Shown: positions 33,692 to 43,147 of the stretch, piece after piece
How the letters are laid out: every line of letters begins with the position of its first letter
Position numbering within the stretch: the stretch's first letter is position 1
Assembly (NCBI GenBank): GCA_001436895.1
Contig: JQAY01000001.1
Span: forward strand, 197,777 to 261,776
Direction of reading: 5' to 3'
Source of the DNA: Weissella confusa
GTDB taxonomy: Bacteria; Bacillota; Bacilli; Lactobacillales; Lactobacillaceae
DNA length: 64,000 nucleotides
Made by a program: the position numbers and the translations under genes
The notes under the pieces: model-generated
What the model was told of the DNA's origin: nothing
What the model saw: only the letters and a program-made list of their open reading frames with translations
The model's database searches: none

Positions 33692-34549
33692 ATGGAAATT
33701 TTAGAACGCGCATATGCGAAGCTTAATATTAGTCTTGATACGCCATTTGCGCATGCTGATGGCGAACAAGAATGGGACATGTTGATGGTTGCGATTGATT
33801 TGGCTGACACAGTCACAATTCGAACAACGACAGATCATCAAGAGATTATCGTTGAATCGACAAGTGGCTTGTTGCCATTGAATGAAAAGAATTTAGCCTA
33901 TCAGGCGGCTGAATTAATGCGCGAACGGGCGGGTGTATCTGAAGGGGTGGAAATTCATATCGACAAGCATATTCCAGTGGCAGCTGGACTTGGCGGTGGA
34001 TCATCGGATGCAGCGGCCGTATTGCGCGGTTTAAATAAAATTTGGCATATGACGTTAACGGAAGCGCAACTTGCTGAAATTGGATTGAAGATTGATGCCG
34101 ATGTGCCGTTCTGTGTTTACTCACGACCAGCACGGGTGACGGGGCGCGGTGAAATTGTGGCACCACTTACGCAAAAGTTTCCACCGCTATGGCTGGTTGT
34201 ATCAAAGCCGGCGATTAGTGTTTCGACGCCTAAAATTTTGAAGATGATTGATTATGACAACTTGGAACACGGTGATATGTCAGCGTTGATGGACGCCGTT
34301 GAACGCGGTGACTTTGATGCTGCGTTCAAGGGGATGTTTAATGTGCTTGAACCAGTTACAGCGTCAAAGTATCCAGAAATCGTAAAGCTAAAAGAGAAGA
34401 TGCGTAAGTTCGGGGCGGATGCGGTGCAGATGTCTGGTACGGGTCCGACGGTCTTTGCAATTACTGATAAGGCGTCACGAGCTAAACGTTTGTACAATGC
34501 TGTCCGTGGTTTTGTGCCAGAAACGTACATGGTTCGACTGGTAAATTAA
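33692..34549 (+). CDS. ispE: 4-diphosphocytidyl-2-C-methyl-D-erythritol kinase
   Basis: A 285-residue GHMP kinase that phosphorylates CDP-methylerythritol in the MEP isoprenoid pathway. Diagnostic segments are RAYAKLNISLD at the N-terminus, the ATP-binding IPVAAGLGGGSSDAAAVLRGL (about 92-112) and the C-terminal MSGTGPTVFAI. The ATG at 33692 follows GAAAGGATG; ATG 33680 would lack spacing. Many lactic acid bacteria use the mevalonate route and keep ispE only in part of the group, so whether the full MEP pathway exists cannot be seen here. purR, a common ispE neighbour, is absent. Confidence 0.93.
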   Translation: MEILERAYAKLNISLDTPFAHADGEQEWDMLMVAIDLADTVTIRTTTDHQEIIVESTSGLLPLNEKNLAYQAAELMRERAGVSEGVEIHIDKHIPVAAGLGGGSSDAAAVLRGLNKIWHMTLTEAQLAEIGLKIDADVPFCVYSRPARVTGRGEIVAPLTQKFPPLWLVVSKPAISVSTPKILKMIDYDNLEHGDMSALMDAVERGDFDAAFKGMFNVLEPVTASKYPEIVKLKEKMRKFGADAVQMSGTGPTVFAITDKASRAKRLYNAVRGFVPETYMVRLVN

Positions 34550-34562
34550 TAAAAAACTGATT

Positions 34563-34588
34563 GAGCGACGGAAATCGTCGCTTTTTTT
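34563..34588 (+). terminator. Terminator after ispE
   Basis: AGCGACG, GAAA loop, CGTCGCT and seven T. Confidence 0.92.
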
Positions 34589-34607
34589 GTGCGACAAAAC
34601 AAGTAAC

Positions 34608-34723
34608 GTTCGCGTTATAAACGTTTTACCTTGTATTTCAGAACTTTTTAAAACGATTAACTGTGAATAAATTGTGAATAAGCGAATATAATCGTTTACT
34701 TTTATGAATTTGTTCGTTATATT
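34608..34723 (+). promoter_or_regulatory. Control region of bmpA paralogue 1
   Basis: TTTACT (34695-34700), 17 bases, TATATT (34718-34723) form the likely promoter. The reverse PurR-like core GTTCG lies inside the spacer (34712-34716), and a second GTTCG lies at 34608-34612. ATAAACGTTTTAC at 34617-34629 resembles the LacI-type operator seen upstream of rbsK. Confidence 0.5.
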
Positions 34724-34787
34724 TATGGCATAGATGAATTGGTCATCGAAAAAATAAATGGGTTTTTCATAAAGGGGAAAAAACAAC

Positions 34788-35843
34788 ATGGCTTCAAACG
34801 TAAAGATGTGGATTGCTGGTGCTGCAGTAGTAGTAATCGCTGGTGGCGCATACGCCGCACTATCTGGAAACAAGTCAGCTTCAGGTGAAGCAGGTAAGAC
34901 ATCAGTCGCATTGGTGACTGACGGTGGTGGAGTTGACGATAAGTCATTCCAACAATCTGCCTGGGAAGGCTTGGAGAAATGGGGTAAGGAAAACGGCGTT
35001 AAGCAAGGTAAGAATGGTTACACTTACTATCAATCAAAGTCACACGCTGATTTTAAGACGAATTATGATCAAGCTGTGTCAGCCGGTTTCAAGAACATTT
35101 ATGGTATTGGGTTCCAATTGACTTCAACGGTTAACGAAGAGGCAAAGAAGCACCCAGACACTAACTTTATGATTGTCGATGACATCGCAAAGAAGCGTGA
35201 CAACGTTGTCTCAGTAACGTTTAAGTCAGAACAATCATCATACTTGGCTGGTGTTGCTGCCGCTAAGACGACTAAGACAAACAAGCTTGGTTTCGTTGGT
35301 GGTATGGAGTCAGCGGTTGTGAAGACGTTCGAAGCTGGTTTCGTTGCTGGTGCAAAGTCAGTTAACCCTGACATTCAAGTTGATGTACAATACGTTGGTA
35401 GCTTTACTGATGCCGGTAAGGGTAAGACAATTGCCGCTTCAATGTACCAAAACGGTACTGATGTTATCTTCTCAGCTGCCGGTGGTGCCGGTGCTGGTGT
35501 CTTCACTGAAGCCAAGGACTTGAACAGTGAAAAGAACGCTGCTGACAAGGTTTGGGTAATCGGTGTTGACCGTGACCAAAACGATGACGGTGCCTACACG
35601 GCTAAGGATGGTAAGTCAAACTTCACGTTGACATCATCAGTTAAGAAGGTTGGTAAGGCCGTTGTTGACGTGACTGAAATGGCAGCCAAGGATAAGTTCC
35701 CTGGTGGTAAGCAATTGGTTTACGGTTTGGATGACAAGGGGGTTGCTGTAACACGCGGAAACATGTCTGATGAAGCTTGGCAAGCTGTCCAAGCAGCTCA
35801 AAAGAAGATTGTTGATAAGGAAATCACAGTTCCTTCAAAGTAA
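34788..35843 (+). CDS. bmpA: BMP-family nucleoside-binding protein, paralogue 1
   Basis: A 351-residue Bmp/Med (TmpC) family binding protein, the extracytoplasmic receptor of nucleoside ABC importers. One N-terminal hydrophobic helix (residues about 7-27) is followed by a short linker and the family start VALVTDGGGVDDKSFQQSAWEGL; then FKSEQSSYLAGVAAAKTTK, GFVGGMES and VWVIGVDRDQNDDGAY. No lipobox Cys, so it is held by the helix or cleaved by signal peptidase I. Strong codon bias suggests high expression. No permease or ATPase is adjacent; NupABC at 51 kb would serve it (inference). Confidence 0.88.
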   Translation: MASNVKMWIAGAAVVVIAGGAYAALSGNKSASGEAGKTSVALVTDGGGVDDKSFQQSAWEGLEKWGKENGVKQGKNGYTYYQSKSHADFKTNYDQAVSAGFKNIYGIGFQLTSTVNEEAKKHPDTNFMIVDDIAKKRDNVVSVTFKSEQSSYLAGVAAAKTTKTNKLGFVGGMESAVVKTFEAGFVAGAKSVNPDIQVDVQYVGSFTDAGKGKTIAASMYQNGTDVIFSAAGGAGAGVFTEAKDLNSEKNAADKVWVIGVDRDQNDDGAYTAKDGKSNFTLTSSVKKVGKAVVDVTEMAAKDKFPGGKQLVYGLDDKGVAVTRGNMSDEAWQAVQAAQKKIVDKEITVPSK

Positions 35844-35856
35844 TTTGGTTAAATGA

Positions 35857-35887
35857 GACGTTGTGCATTTTACGCACAACGTCTTTT
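35857..35887 (+). terminator. Terminator after bmpA 1
   Basis: GACGTTGTGC (35857-35866) pairs with GCACAACGTC (35874-35883), then four T; read-through to the next paralogue is possible. Confidence 0.8.
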
Positions 35888-35914
35888 AATTTGGTTTCAT
35901 GTTGAGGGAAAGAG

Positions 35915-36973
35915 ATGAAAAGAAATTTGATTATTGGTGTTGCGGCAACGACGCTAATTGCAGTGGTTGCCGGAATGATGATGACGAGTCGCCCAACGGA
36001 GGCGCAAACAGAACCAATTCAGGCAACCGTGGCAATGATCACGGATGGGGCCGGAGTTGATGACCAATCTTACCAAGAGCTCGCTTGGCGAGGTGTTAAA
36101 AAGTACGCGCTAGAAACTGGCTTGGCTGAAGGAATCGATGGGTATCAGTCCTTTCACGCGGTAACCGCGACGGAAGCGCGCTCAGCAATTTCAGATGCGG
36201 TGAATGATGGCTTTAAGACGATTTTTGCGGTTGGCTATCGCAAGATAAATGCTGTGGACGAAGCAGTCCAAAAATACCCTGATCGTGATTTTGTGATGGT
36301 TGGAGATGTTGCTCAGACGCGACCAAATGTTGCCTCGGTTACCTTTCAAGCCAATCAATCATCTTACTTAGCGGGCGTTGCAGCAGCTAAGACGACGAAG
36401 ACTAACACGATTGGTCTTGTTAGCGGTGAAAAGTCAGTTGTCATGGAAGCGTTTGAAGCTTGCTACATTGCAGGGGCAAAGTCAATTAACCCCGATATTC
36501 AAATTTTGCATGACTATGTTGGCGACTTTAAAAACGACGCAACCGCCAAAACATTAGCGAACAATATGTATCAAGCAGGGGCTGACGTCGTCTATCAAAC
36601 GGCTGGTGGTGCCGGTCAAGGTGTTTTCGAAGCAGCACGCTCAATCAATGAAAAACGCCGTAGTGCGGATAAAGTTTGGGTGATTGGTGTTGATACTAAT
36701 CAATCACAAAGCGGTCGTTATCAGGCTTTAGATGCATCATCAAATTTCACTTTGACATCAGTGTTAAAGCGAATGGATCAGGTTGTATATGATATTGCTA
36801 ACTTGGCGATGAAGGACAAATTCCCTGGTGGTGAGCACCTGGTGTATGGTCTTGCTAATGATGGTGTGTCGGTGACACGTGGTCGTATGAGTACAGAAGC
36901 CTGGATGGCTGTGCAGGACGCGAAGACGGCCATTTTGGACAAGCAAGTCGTCGTACCTGAAACATTAGATTAG
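35915..36973 (+). CDS. BMP-family nucleoside-binding protein, paralogue 2 (divergent)
   Basis: A 352-residue relative with N-terminal helix (about 5-23) and the family core (MITDGAGVDDQSYQELAWRG, VTFQANQSSYLAGVAAAKTTK, VWVIGVDTNQSQSG). It differs from the other four copies at many positions (DDQSYQ instead of DDKSF, Cys in FEACYIAG) and uses rarer codons such as CGA and CTA, suggesting lower expression. It lies only 27 bases after the terminator of paralogue 1 and has no clear promoter, so it may depend on read-through. GAGGG precedes the ATG. No lipobox. Confidence 0.8.
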   Translation: MKRNLIIGVAATTLIAVVAGMMMTSRPTEAQTEPIQATVAMITDGAGVDDQSYQELAWRGVKKYALETGLAEGIDGYQSFHAVTATEARSAISDAVNDGFKTIFAVGYRKINAVDEAVQKYPDRDFVMVGDVAQTRPNVASVTFQANQSSYLAGVAAAKTTKTNTIGLVSGEKSVVMEAFEACYIAGAKSINPDIQILHDYVGDFKNDATAKTLANNMYQAGADVVYQTAGGAGQGVFEAARSINEKRRSADKVWVIGVDTNQSQSGRYQALDASSNFTLTSVLKRMDQVVYDIANLAMKDKFPGGEHLVYGLANDGVSVTRGRMSTEAWMAVQDAKTAILDKQVVVPETLD

Positions 36974-37058
36974 GTTGTTTCGGTCAGGACCTTTTTACAA
37001 CACGATTCGTTTTAGTTGGGGTATACTAACAAAAAATAAACGAATGAGGAATTTGACC

Positions 37059-37820
37059 ATGGCAGATGTGATTTTCAACCGTCCACTAGAAAATGAAGAT
37101 CTTGAAGCAACGCTAGATGCTTACGAGAAAGATGTTAACCCTGAAACTGAGCATGATTTCATCGCAATGTTGGGTGCCGCATCATTGCTAGCACCAGTAC
37201 AAGTTGATGCTGAATTGACTGACAACGGTGATGGTACTTTCGTAATCGACTCAGAAGTTGCCGCACAATTGAACTACCAAGTCATCCAAAACTCAAAGGG
37301 TGAAGTATTCTTCCCAGCTTTCACGAGTACGGAAGAGTACAACAAGTGGTCAACTGAAGCTGAAGGCGTTGTTGCGTTGACTGTTTCATTGGAAACTTAC
37401 GCTGCTTTGATGTCAGCTAACCCTGATACTGGTTTGGTTATCAATGCCTACGGTCAAAACGTTGTCATGAACCAAGACAACATGAATTACGTGATGGCAA
37501 CGTTGACGCAAATGCGTGAGCAAGACCCAATTACGTTGGAAGATCCAGTTGATGATCAAACAGAGTTCGCAGCCAAGTTGGCTGAGGGTATGGGTGAAGT
37601 TTTGCCTGACTTGCAAACGGTTTGGGCAATCGACTTGGTTCGTGCACCAGAGCGCGCTTTGATTTACGTTATCCACACGGATGGTGAGCTTGAAGAAGCG
37701 AAGGCACAATTCTTTGCCTTTGCTCAAATGGCTGGTGCCCCAGCATTTACGAACGTATTGGGTGTTCAAGAAATTGGTTACCCACGTGCCGCTGCATTCG
37801 CACCAATCTACACAAAGTAA
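37059..37820 (+). CDS. SseB-family protein, copy 1
   Basis: A 253-residue acidic soluble protein. The first half matches the SseB N-terminal domain (ETEHDFIAMLGAASLLAPV, then GEVFFPAFTSTEEYNKW and GLVINAYGQNVVMNQDNM). The C-terminal half (AIDLVRAPERALIYVIHTDGE) resembles the SseB C-terminal domain. ATG at 37059 follows TGAGGA; the frame extends to 36975 without a ribosome site. SseB was named for serine sensitivity in Escherichia coli; its molecular role is unknown. A second copy follows after a terminator. Confidence 0.75.
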   Translation: MADVIFNRPLENEDLEATLDAYEKDVNPETEHDFIAMLGAASLLAPVQVDAELTDNGDGTFVIDSEVAAQLNYQVIQNSKGEVFFPAFTSTEEYNKWSTEAEGVVALTVSLETYAALMSANPDTGLVINAYGQNVVMNQDNMNYVMATLTQMREQDPITLEDPVDDQTEFAAKLAEGMGEVLPDLQTVWAIDLVRAPERALIYVIHTDGELEEAKAQFFAFAQMAGAPAFTNVLGVQEIGYPRAAAFAPIYTK

Positions 37821-37831
37821 TCTAATAAATT

Positions 37832-37866
37832 GAGCATCTGTCATCTGGGCAGGTGCTCTTTTTTTC
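37832..37866 (+). terminator. Terminator between SseB copies
   Basis: GAGCATCTG pairs with CAGGTGCTC with one wobble; seven T follow. Confidence 0.88.
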
Positions 37867-37910
37867 GTTATACTAGATAGAACACAAGGAATTAAGAATG
37901 GGGAAATATA

Positions 37911-38696
37911 ATGGATAACCAAGAAGATGTTTTGCGTAACGACGCGTTGCTAGATGCGTTGGCAGCATTTCGCGAAGATCAAAATGGCACAACGGAGCAA
38001 GCGTTTATTCAAGCGTTGATTGAAGCAGTCTTTATTGCACCAGTTAACTTTAGTGAGCCACCAATCATTAAGGAAGATGGAGATGTTGAAATCCCTGAAG
38101 GCGCAGAAATGCGTTTGTTGACTTTTGAGATGGAAAACGGCCACTCAGTATTCCCAATCTTTACGGATTTGGATGCTTTCAACGCCCAACCAATTGATTC
38201 AGAAGAGCCTGTTCACCCATGGGCGATGGCATTGACTGACTACTTGCCAGTTTTGCAAAACGAAGACTCTGAAAATCTTGAAGGATTGGCATTGAACCCA
38301 TTTACGAATGGTATGCCAATTTCACGTGAAAACTTGGCTTACATTGCAGGTTTATTGGCAGCACAACAAGGTGAAGGCGAGATGCAAATTTCTTCTGCTG
38401 AAGATGTTATTCCAACGCCATTGCGCTACGACTTGATTGGATTGGCTGATGACGCCATGGGGAAGATTGAGCGTATGCACTTGTTGTGGTTGACGAACGA
38501 AGCAACTGGTACGGAGAACTACTTGTTGGTTGTTGATGGACCTGACAAGGAAGCTTACCAAGCTTTGTACGCTGACATCGCAAAGATTTTCGAAGAGAAG
38601 GCTGGCGAAGAAGGAAACGCTGTTGATATTGTTTCAGCAAACGACTTCGGCGTTGATTTGTCAGAATTCACAACGTTGTACGACCGTAATTTGTAA
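37911..38696 (+). CDS. SseB-family protein, copy 2
   Basis: A 261-residue, very acidic protein with the same plan as the preceding gene: TEQAFIQALIEAVFIAPVNF, GHSVFPIFTDLDAFNAQ, LEGLALNPFTNGMPISRENLAYI and MHLLWLTNEATGTENYLLVVDGP. Strong GGGG ribosome site and own terminator. Identity to copy 1 is moderate, pointing to an old tandem duplication. Confidence 0.75.
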   Translation: MDNQEDVLRNDALLDALAAFREDQNGTTEQAFIQALIEAVFIAPVNFSEPPIIKEDGDVEIPEGAEMRLLTFEMENGHSVFPIFTDLDAFNAQPIDSEEPVHPWAMALTDYLPVLQNEDSENLEGLALNPFTNGMPISRENLAYIAGLLAAQQGEGEMQISSAEDVIPTPLRYDLIGLADDAMGKIERMHLLWLTNEATGTENYLLVVDGPDKEAYQALYADIAKIFEEKAGEEGNAVDIVSANDFGVDLSEFTTLYDRNL

Positions 38697-38703
38697 GAAT
38701 AAC

Positions 38704-38742
38704 CCGCTGTATGGTCCTTTATCCTATGCAGCGGATTTTTTT
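38704..38742 (+). terminator. Terminator after SseB copy 2
   Basis: CCGCTGTATGG pairs with CCTATGCAGCGG with one bulge, then seven T. Confidence 0.88.
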
Positions 38743-38809
38743 GTAGCGTATAATACAAAAAGTAAATAAGAGAAAAATAAAATCCGATAGAAACGGGAAG
38801 TAAACAATC

Positions 38810-39823
38810 ATGACTGAATTTAAGGATACAGATTTAACAATTATTGGTGCAGGGCCAGTTGGTATGTTCGCTGCATTTTACGCAGGTTTGCGTGAGCTAG
38901 ACGTAACGATTATCGAAAGTTTGGAAAGTGTTGGTGGCCAAGTCGCTAACCTTTACCCACAAAAGACAATTTTGGATATTGCTGGTTATGTGAACACAAC
39001 GGGAGCCAAGATTGTGAAGGAACTTGATGATCAAATGCGTCAATTCCAACAAGATTTGTATCTTGATACGACAGTTATTGATGTTGTCCCAAACGGCACT
39101 GAGTTTGATATCACGACTGATAAGGGGTCATTCCACTCTAAGTCAGTTATCGTGGCAACGGGTAAGGGTGCTTTTGAGCCACGTCGTTTGCCTGAAGACG
39201 TTGAAAACGGCCTAGAGGGTCAAGGGATTCACTACTTCTTGAACGACGTTGAAGACTTCCGTGACCACCGTGTTTTGGTTGCTGGTGGTGGTGATTCAGC
39301 TGTTGATATGTCAACGTTGTTGGACACGGTGGCAGCTGAAGTGCACTTGACGCACCGCCGTGACAAGTTCCGTGCCATGGAACACGCTGTTTCAGAATTG
39401 CAAAAGTCAGCCGTTCAAATCGAGACGCCTTACAACATCGAGTCAGTCGAAAAGGATGAAGACGGTTCATTGAACGTGACTTTGGCTAAGGTCCGTGAAG
39501 ATGAAAAGAAGGTGTTGAACGTTGATGATTTGATGGTTAACTACGGCTTCACGTCCGAAAATAAGATTGTTGCCGGTTGGACGATTCAACCAGCCGTTGA
39601 GCGTCAGAAGTTCACGGTTAGCCAAGAGATGGAGACGACTGTTCCCGGTGTCTTCGCGGTTGGTGACGTGGCTGAGTACCCAGGTAAGGCTGAATTGATT
39701 GCCACTGGTTTTGGTGAAGTGCCAACGGCTGTTAACAGTATCATCAAGCGCATCTACCCAGATCGCCAAGGACCAGTTCACTCATCTGGTTTGGTTATCG
39801 AGAACGGTGAGATCAAGCGATAA
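38810..39823 (+). CDS. Ferredoxin/flavodoxin-NADP+ reductase, YumC type
   Basis: A 337-residue thioredoxin-reductase-like flavoprotein. FAD site TIIGAGPVGMFAAFYAG (about residues 10-26), GGQVANLYPQKTILDIAG, NADPH site VLVAGGGDSAVDM (about 155-167) and the C-terminal FAVGDVAEYPGK are present. The redox CxxC of thioredoxin reductase is absent, as expected for this reductase class. It supplies or accepts electrons from ferredoxin or flavodoxin. Single gene with its own terminator. Confidence 0.9.
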   Translation: MTEFKDTDLTIIGAGPVGMFAAFYAGLRELDVTIIESLESVGGQVANLYPQKTILDIAGYVNTTGAKIVKELDDQMRQFQQDLYLDTTVIDVVPNGTEFDITTDKGSFHSKSVIVATGKGAFEPRRLPEDVENGLEGQGIHYFLNDVEDFRDHRVLVAGGGDSAVDMSTLLDTVAAEVHLTHRRDKFRAMEHAVSELQKSAVQIETPYNIESVEKDEDGSLNVTLAKVREDEKKVLNVDDLMVNYGFTSENKIVAGWTIQPAVERQKFTVSQEMETTVPGVFAVGDVAEYPGKAELIATGFGEVPTAVNSIIKRIYPDRQGPVHSSGLVIENGEIKR

Positions 39824-39882
39824 TTGCTTGTAATCAGTTAGTCGTTCCGATATGCTCGATTTAACTTAAATAACACATTTTG

Positions 39883-39919
39883 ACAGAGGTATCGCATTTC
39901 GTTGCGGTACCTCTGTTGT
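39883..39919 (+). terminator. Terminator-like hairpin
   Basis: ACAGAGGTA-CGCA pairs with GCGGTACCTCTGT, weak T tail. Confidence 0.65.
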
Positions 39920-40034
39920 CGTCTTAGGCGAAATGTTACCGGTGAAACTTTGGGGAACAATTAATCACTACTATTTATTGTGAAATTTTGTTACAATAGT
40001 AACGAAATATTCTAATACAAAAGAGGTATCACCA

Positions 40035-40754
40035 ATGGCAAAGTTGGTTTTGATCCGTCACGGTCAAAGTGAATGGAACGCATTGAACTTGTTCAATGGT
40101 TGGGTAGACACGAAGTTGAGCGACAAGGGTATTGCCCAAGCTCGTACTGCAGGTGAATTGTTGGCCAAGGAAGGCATCCAATTCGACCAAGCTTACACGT
40201 CAGTTTTGACGCGTGCGATCACGACGTTGCACTACGCTTTGGAAGAAGCTGGTCAATTGTGGATCCCTGAAATGAAGTCATGGCGCTTGAACGAGCGTCA
40301 CTACGGTGCTTTGCAAGGTTTGAACAAGGCTGACGCCGCTGAAAAGTGGGGAGCAGACCAAGTTTTGCAATGGCGTCGTTCATACGACGTTTTGCCTCCA
40401 TTGCTAGAGACGCAAGAAGAGACTGTTGAAGTTTTGGGTAAGACTTACCCAGCCTTTGACCGTCGTTACGCTGATGTTCCTGAAGGTGAGTTGCCATTCG
40501 GTGAAAACTTGAAGGTTACGTTGGAACGCGTATTGCCATTCTGGGAGTCTAACATTTCACAAGACTTGAAGGCTGGTAAGAACGTTGTTATCGCAGCCCA
40601 CGGTAACTCATTGCGCGCATTGGTTAAGCACATCGAAAACATCTCAGATGATGACATCTTGGGTGTTGAGATTGCTAACGGTGAGCCTTTGGTATACGAC
40701 TTGGCAGATGACTTGTCAGTTGTATCAAAGAAGGTTTTGAAGTCAGAAGACTAA
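40035..40754 (+). CDS. gpmA: 2,3-bisphosphoglycerate-dependent phosphoglycerate mutase
   Basis: A 239-residue glycolytic enzyme converting 3- to 2-phosphoglycerate. Catalytic His in [10 protein letters not shown] (phospho-acceptor), [23 protein letters not shown] and [15 protein letters not shown] (second His) are intact. GAGGT precedes the ATG. Strong codon bias fits high expression. It is monocistronic between terminators. Confidence 0.96.
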   Translation: MAKLVLIRHGQSEWNALNLFNGWVDTKLSDKGIAQARTAGELLAKEGIQFDQAYTSVLTRAITTLHYALEEAGQLWIPEMKSWRLNERHYGALQGLNKADAAEKWGADQVLQWRRSYDVLPPLLETQEETVEVLGKTYPAFDRRYADVPEGELPFGENLKVTLERVLPFWESNISQDLKAGKNVVIAAHGNSLRALVKHIENISDDDILGVEIANGEPLVYDLADDLSVVSKKVLKSED

Positions 40755-40765
40755 TCAACCATTTG

Positions 40766-40803
40766 AAAGACACTATCGACAGTGATGTTGATAGTGTCTT
40801 TTA
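40766..40803 (+). terminator. Terminator after gpmA
   Basis: AAAGACACTATC arm pairs with GATAGTGTCTTT. Confidence 0.9.
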
Positions 40804-40860
40804 TTTGCATTTGGAATGGTTCCGAGTATATTGAAGGTAAGTATGTCAGGGGGGTATCTA

Positions 40861-41199
40861 ATGGCAAATGCAAAAGACGTAATTGTGGTAACGACAGAAA
40901 ACGTTGCCGGTTATGAAGTCGTGGAAACGCTAGGCGAAGTGTTTGGATTGACGACGCGATCAAAGAATGTCGTGGCTGATATTGGGGCTGGCCTGAAGAC
41001 GATTGTTGGTGGCGAAATCAAGGCATACACATCGTTGTTGGAAGAGACGCGAAATTCTTCGTTGGAGCGTTTGCGTGAGAATGCCGCTAAGATGGGCGCC
41101 GACGCGGTCGTGATGATGCGTTTTGATTCTGGCTCAATGGGCGCTGACATGAATATGGTTGCGGCGTATGGAACAGCCGTTAAGTTACAAAAGAAATAA
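40861..41199 (+). CDS. YbjQ/UPF0145 family protein
   Basis: A 112-residue member of the YbjQ (heavy-metal-binding-like) family: [22 protein letters not shown] at the start, [41 protein letters not shown] in the middle. The family forms pentameric rings; function unknown. ATG at 40861 follows AGGGGGGT. Confidence 0.88.
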   Translation: MANAKDVIVVTTENVAGYEVVETLGEVFGLTTRSKNVVADIGAGLKTIVGGEIKAYTSLLEETRNSSLERLRENAAKMGADAVVMMRFDSGSMGADMNMVAAYGTAVKLQKK

Positions 41200-41210
41200 T
41201 GAAACGAATT

Positions 41211-41247
41211 AACACCCGAAACTTTTTCAGTTCGGGTGTTTTTTTGC
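41211..41247 (+). terminator. Terminator after the YbjQ gene
   Basis: AACACCCGAA (41211-41220) pairs with TTCGGGTGTT (41231-41240), then seven T. Confidence 0.93.
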
Positions 41248-41303
41248 CTTAAAATAGTGCTATTATGAGTAAATGATTAGAAAGTATTGCGGGGGTGTTG
41301 AAA

Positions 41304-42164
41304 ATGAATAATATTGCCTATTACAACGGCAAGGAGTCGCTACTGGAAGATATGATGATTCCAGCAACCGACCGCGGGTATTACTTTGGGGATGGGGTGT
41401 ATGATGCAACAGTCGTACGTCATCATAAGCTGTTTGCGTTAGATGAACATCTGGATCGTTTTTGGCGCAGTATGGATGCAGTTATGATTACGCCAGATTT
41501 CACCAAAGATGAATTGGCGACTTTGCTCAATCGTTTATCTAGCAAAGTGTCGAACGAGACCTACATGGTTTACTGGCAAGTGACCCGTGGTAGTGGTGAG
41601 CGTCATCATTCATTTCCGAAAGATGCGAAACCTAATTTATTCGTGACAATTACGCCGATGACGGTGACCCGTGAGGCACAAACTCGCGACTTCCGTATTC
41701 AAACCGAAGAAGACATTCGCTCATACATGGCACACGTGAAAACGCTGAACTTGTTACCCAATGTCCTATCGGCACAACGAGCAGCTGAAGCGGGGGTGGA
41801 TGAAACAGTCTACTATCGTATCTGCGCAGATGGCTCAACGCGGGTTACCGAGGGATCGCATACCAATGTGCACATGATTAAGGATGGTAAGTTGGTAACG
41901 GCGCCGACCGACAAGTTGATTTTACCTGGGATTGCTCGCGTTCACTTGCTCCAAGCAGCCCGTGATTTGGGGATGCCAGTTGAAGAGCGTGCCTTTACCA
42001 AAGAGGAACTTTTGACCGCAGATGAGGTGTTCATCACGAGTTCATTGTTATTTGCTGGTCGCGTTGTTTCGATTGATGGACAGGCCGCTGGACAAAAAGC
42101 TGGCGAACTTTTTATCCCGTTGCGTGAGCGTTTAATTGACGAATGGTTTGAAGAAACCAAGTAG
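41304..42164 (+). CDS. dat: D-alanine aminotransferase (PLP class IV)
   Basis: A 286-residue class IV transaminase making D-glutamate and D-alanine precursors for the cell wall. DRGYYFGDGVYDATVV, the catalytic Lys in HVKTLNLLPNVLSAQRA (near residue 145), ADGSTRVTEGSHTNVHMI and LPGIARVHLL agree with Bacillus Dat rather than branched-chain transaminases. ATG at 41304 is preceded by GCGGGGG; an in-frame GTG lies 9 bases upstream. Confidence 0.9.
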   Translation: MNNIAYYNGKESLLEDMMIPATDRGYYFGDGVYDATVVRHHKLFALDEHLDRFWRSMDAVMITPDFTKDELATLLNRLSSKVSNETYMVYWQVTRGSGERHHSFPKDAKPNLFVTITPMTVTREAQTRDFRIQTEEDIRSYMAHVKTLNLLPNVLSAQRAAEAGVDETVYYRICADGSTRVTEGSHTNVHMIKDGKLVTAPTDKLILPGIARVHLLQAARDLGMPVEERAFTKEELLTADEVFITSSLLFAGRVVSIDGQAAGQKAGELFIPLRERLIDEWFEETK

Positions 42165-42252
42165 TGTTTAAAAAATGGCACACATCAATAGCGCGAAAAT
42201 GTTATGCTAGATATATAACTTAAATACCTTTCCAACCCATAAGGAGACCCAT

Positions 42253-43092
42253 ATGAACAAACGATTGAGTCAACAGGGCTGGTTTCGAGCGCTATCTCTT
42301 GTAGTAGCGCTGGAAATTATCGCGCTTTCGATTAACTTTTTCTATGCACCGATTAACGTTGCCGCTGGTGGCGCAACCGGTGTCGCTATTTTGCTGGATG
42401 CAGCGTTTGGCATTAACCGTGCTTTGACGGTGCTAATTATTAATATCGCCATGATTATTCTGGCAGCGATATTCTTGGACCGTTCAACGGTGCGCAATAT
42501 TGCCTTTGGTAGTTTTTTATTACCGGTATTAATGTACATTACACCAAGTCATAAAGTCGTTGAAGATGCCGTCCTTGCCGTGATTATTGGTGGGGCAGTG
42601 TTTGCTTCAGGAATTGCCATTTTATATCGCTTTGAAGCATCAAGTGGCGGGACAACTGTACCGCCAATGATCTTGAAAAAGTATTTTAAAATTAATACGG
42701 CCATTTCTTTGTTAGCCATCGATATGGTGGTCACAGTGTTTAACTTGTTTGTTTCTGGTACGAATGCTTTCTTCTTAGCCGCGTTCTCGTTGGTGATTAC
42801 ATCAATGGTGATGCGCTACATTGAAACGGGACTAGATTTGAAGCATCAAGTCACAATCATGAGTAACGACAAGTTAGCTGACATACAAGAAATGTTGCTC
42901 AGCGAAGATCATAGCTTGACCGTTTTTGATGTGAGAGGTGGCTTCACTGACAATAACAAGGAAATGCTAATGGTTATGGTGGACAACGCCAACTATGGAC
43001 ACATGTTGCGCTTGATTCACGATATCGATCAGGATGCCTTTATTGTCACGACGAATGTCACTGAAGTGCATGGTGGCACATTTGGAATTTAA
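42253..43092 (+). CDS. YitT family membrane protein (DUF161/DUF2179)
   Basis: A 279-residue protein with five to six helices in the first 190 residues (NFFYAPINVAAGGATGVAILLDAAFGINRALTVL is the family hallmark; FEASSGGTTVPPMILKKYF follows). A soluble DUF2179 domain at the end contains SLTVFDVRGGFTDNNKEMLMVMV. AAGGAG precedes the ATG. Molecular function unknown. Confidence 0.87.
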   Translation: MNKRLSQQGWFRALSLVVALEIIALSINFFYAPINVAAGGATGVAILLDAAFGINRALTVLIINIAMIILAAIFLDRSTVRNIAFGSFLLPVLMYITPSHKVVEDAVLAVIIGGAVFASGIAILYRFEASSGGTTVPPMILKKYFKINTAISLLAIDMVVTVFNLFVSGTNAFFLAAFSLVITSMVMRYIETGLDLKHQVTIMSNDKLADIQEMLLSEDHSLTVFDVRGGFTDNNKEMLMVMVDNANYGHMLRLIHDIDQDAFIVTTNVTEVHGGTFGI

Positions 43093-43101
43093 ACAGATAC
43101 A

Positions 43102-43140
43102 GAAAAACGCTAGTGAACTAATCAGTTCACTAGCGTTTTT
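43102..43140. terminator. Bidirectional terminator
   Basis: Perfect 16-bp stem (43103-43118 with 43125-43140) with A and T runs; serves YitT and the convergent AI-2E gene. Confidence 0.93.
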
Positions 43141-43147
43141 GCGTGTT

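Noticed and set aside
33169..33816. 215-codon minus-strand frame over the DUF454 gene and ispE start
   Set aside because: Frame shadow: the DUF454 frame in the same place has clear family motifs and codon bias, and this one crosses the ispE ribosome site.
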